64,000 nt of DNA, from contig CAJXKF010000002.1 of the NCBI GenBank assembly GCA_913055695.1, forward strand, positions 434,001-498,000, in the 5' to 3' direction. Positions 62,888 to 64,000 of this stretch are shown here, piece by piece. Both the position numbers and the translations under genes were made by a program. The notes under the pieces are model-generated. The model saw only the letters and a list, made by a program, of their open reading frames with translations. It was not told the DNA's origin and did not search any database. Source of the stretch: an uncultured Methylophaga sp. (GTDB taxonomy: Bacteria > Pseudomonadota > Gammaproteobacteria > Nitrosococcales > Methylophagaceae). Numbering within the stretch: position 1 is the stretch's first letter; the number at the start of each line of letters is the position of its first letter.

Positions 62888-64000
62888 ATGGAAGCTAAGG
62901 TAATTCGTACAGAAGAACAATACACCGCTTACCTCGATGAGGTTCAGGCTCTCATTTCTGAAAGCCCGAAGTTGAACTCGGAAAAGAGCGAACGACTTGA
63001 GCTACTGACAGTACTCTTAGAATCGTATGAAAACTCAAAGTATCCGGTAGAAAGCCCCGACCCCATTGACGCCATCCTGTTTCGCATGAATGAAAAAGGG
63101 TTGAAGCAAGCTGATCTTGTTCCATATTTTGGCACCAGCAGTCGCGTGTCGGAGGTATTGAATCGCAAACGCCCTCTAACAGTTCAGATGATTCGTGCCC
63201 TGACAATTGGTCTCGGTATCTCGGCTGAAACGCTTGTCGGAGCATCACTCACTGATTCCCCCATAAAGAAAAAGCCTGTTGATTGGTCTAAATTCCCAAT
63301 TAAGGAAATGTCCCGTAGAGGCTGGATCGGCAAAGTCGGAAAAATTGCCAAAGATAACGTTGAAGAACTGGTGAAAGGTTTCATATCAGATGCCGGTCTA
63401 GAATTTGGGGCGGCATCGTTCAGAAAAACATTTTACGGAGAAGCTGAAACTCCCACATCAAGATATGCCTTATACGCTTGGTTGGCGAGAGTGATTCAAA
63501 AAGCTCGAGAAAAGAAATCGAGTATTGGCAGCTTTATCTCCGATGACCTATCTGCAAATTATTTGAGAGAACTAGCACAGTTAAGTCGATTTGATTCAGG
63601 TCCATTGTTGGCTATAGAGCAATTAGAAAAATCAGGTATCGTCGTAATCGTAGAACCTGCATTGAAAGGTACGTTATTGGATGGTGCTGCTCTTAAAGAC
63701 GCCGATGGAACGCCTATCGTCGGCCTCACCCTAAGATACGACAGGCTTGACCATTTTTGGTTTACGCTCGTACATGAGGTTGCTCATATCTGGAAGCATG
63801 TAGACAGTAACGAAGCATTTTTGGATGATTTAGATTCCTCATCTGAAGATCGCAAAGAAGCTGAGGCCAATCGCTTAGCTACGGAAGCATTCATACCCAG
63901 AGTACAATGGCGAAGAAGTGATGCCTACACAGCACCTAGTAAAGACTCCATAGAGCGCTTTGCCAAAGATTTAAAGATTCACCCCGCGGTAGTGGCGGGT
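62888..64000 (+). CDS. HigA-type antitoxin fused to an ImmA/IrrE metallopeptidase domain, incomplete at window end
   Basis: Hand-translated 371 codons with no stop before the window end. Residues ~1-115 are HigA-like: MEAKVIRTEEQYTAYLDEVQALI, then the HTH region GLKQADLVPYFGTSSRVSEVLNRKRPLT. From ~140 an alpha-helical linker leads into a zinc-peptidase with HEVAH at residues 296-300 and the downstream EAEANRLATEAFIP of the ImmA/IrrE family. A ribosome binding site is weak (AAGAAAGAA). The protease domain could cleave a regulator or the antitoxin itself; this is inference. Confidence 0.82.
   Translation, partial: MEAKVIRTEEQYTAYLDEVQALISESPKLNSEKSERLELLTVLLESYENSKYPVESPDPIDAILFRMNEKGLKQADLVPYFGTSSRVSEVLNRKRPLTVQMIRALTIGLGISAETLVGASLTDSPIKKKPVDWSKFPIKEMSRRGWIGKVGKIAKDNVEELVKGFISDAGLEFGAASFRKTFYGEAETPTSRYALYAWLARVIQKAREKKSSIGSFISDDLSANYLRELAQLSRFDSGPLLAIEQLEKSGIVVIVEPALKGTLLDGAALKDADGTPIVGLTLRYDRLDHFWFTLVHEVAHIWKHVDSNEAFLDDLDSSSEDRKEAEANRLATEAFIPRVQWRRSDAYTAPSKDSIERFAKDLKIHPAVVAG

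Overview
The window looks like a gammaproteobacterial chromosome. It carries the usual gammaproteobacterial housekeeping set: RapA, PPK1, RlmKL, YhbY, HrpA, DarP, LigA/ZipA, CysZ, DksA, TamA/TamB, Hsp15, an NAD(P)H-type QueF and the DUF6231 protein. Gene density is high and base composition is moderate. Acetate and aldehyde oxidation genes, FdhD/MoaA and a c-type cytochrome would suit a marine aerobic or methylotrophic gammaproteobacterium (for example a Methylophaga-like one), but that placement is inference only.

Layout. 1-6.7 kb: start of rapA (cut by the window edge), a cupin, a YigZ/IMPACT protein, a methyltransferase/DUF445/small-protein operon, an M18 aminopeptidase, a PATAN-like protein and a ycgN operon. 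6.8-24.5 kb: ppk1, a ParA-like ATPase, rlmKL, yhbY-nitroreductase-pentapeptide-DUF481-hrpA, then a membrane GGDEF/EAL protein divergent from a glycine-zipper/cytochrome c pair, followed by a PepSY-response regulator-histidine kinase operon. 24.4-33.4 kb: darP-yjbQ-trpD2-like and zipA-ligA, queF, cysZ, a BFD-like ferredoxin, a LysE exporter and an exported 556-residue protein. 33.4-43.5 kb: mostly small or membrane proteins (OB-fold exported protein, DUF3096, DUF202, cytochrome b561, ZIP and Nramp transporters, PAP2 phosphatase), then a diguanylate cyclase.

43.8-45.7 kb is an AT-rich accessory block that reads as a decayed chromosomal integron. Three minus-strand cassette-type genes (PhnB/VOC, a YCII-like protein with a DUF1801 fragment, and an orphan lipoprotein) are separated by attC sites. 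A plus-strand stub resembling the N-terminus of an integron integrase lies exactly where intI should be, and it is broken by a stop codon.

45.8-62.2 kb returns to core genes: an aminotransferase, dksA, tamA/tamB, an AraC regulator divergent from an aldehyde dehydrogenase, then acs-hslR-mazG-like, moaA-fdhD and a Bax-inhibitor-1 protein. The aldehyde dehydrogenase and acs together would convert acetaldehyde to acetate and then acetyl-CoA. At 62.3 kb a tRNA-Ser(UGA) is followed by a HigB toxin and a HigA-type antitoxin fused to an ImmA/IrrE zinc-peptidase domain that runs off the window end. This is a typical edge of a tRNA-associated island.

The most interesting regions are the integron ruin, the tRNA-linked HigB/HigA-protease module with its paired palindromic operators, and two perfect CRP-type palindromes between the c-di-GMP gene and the glycine-zipper gene.
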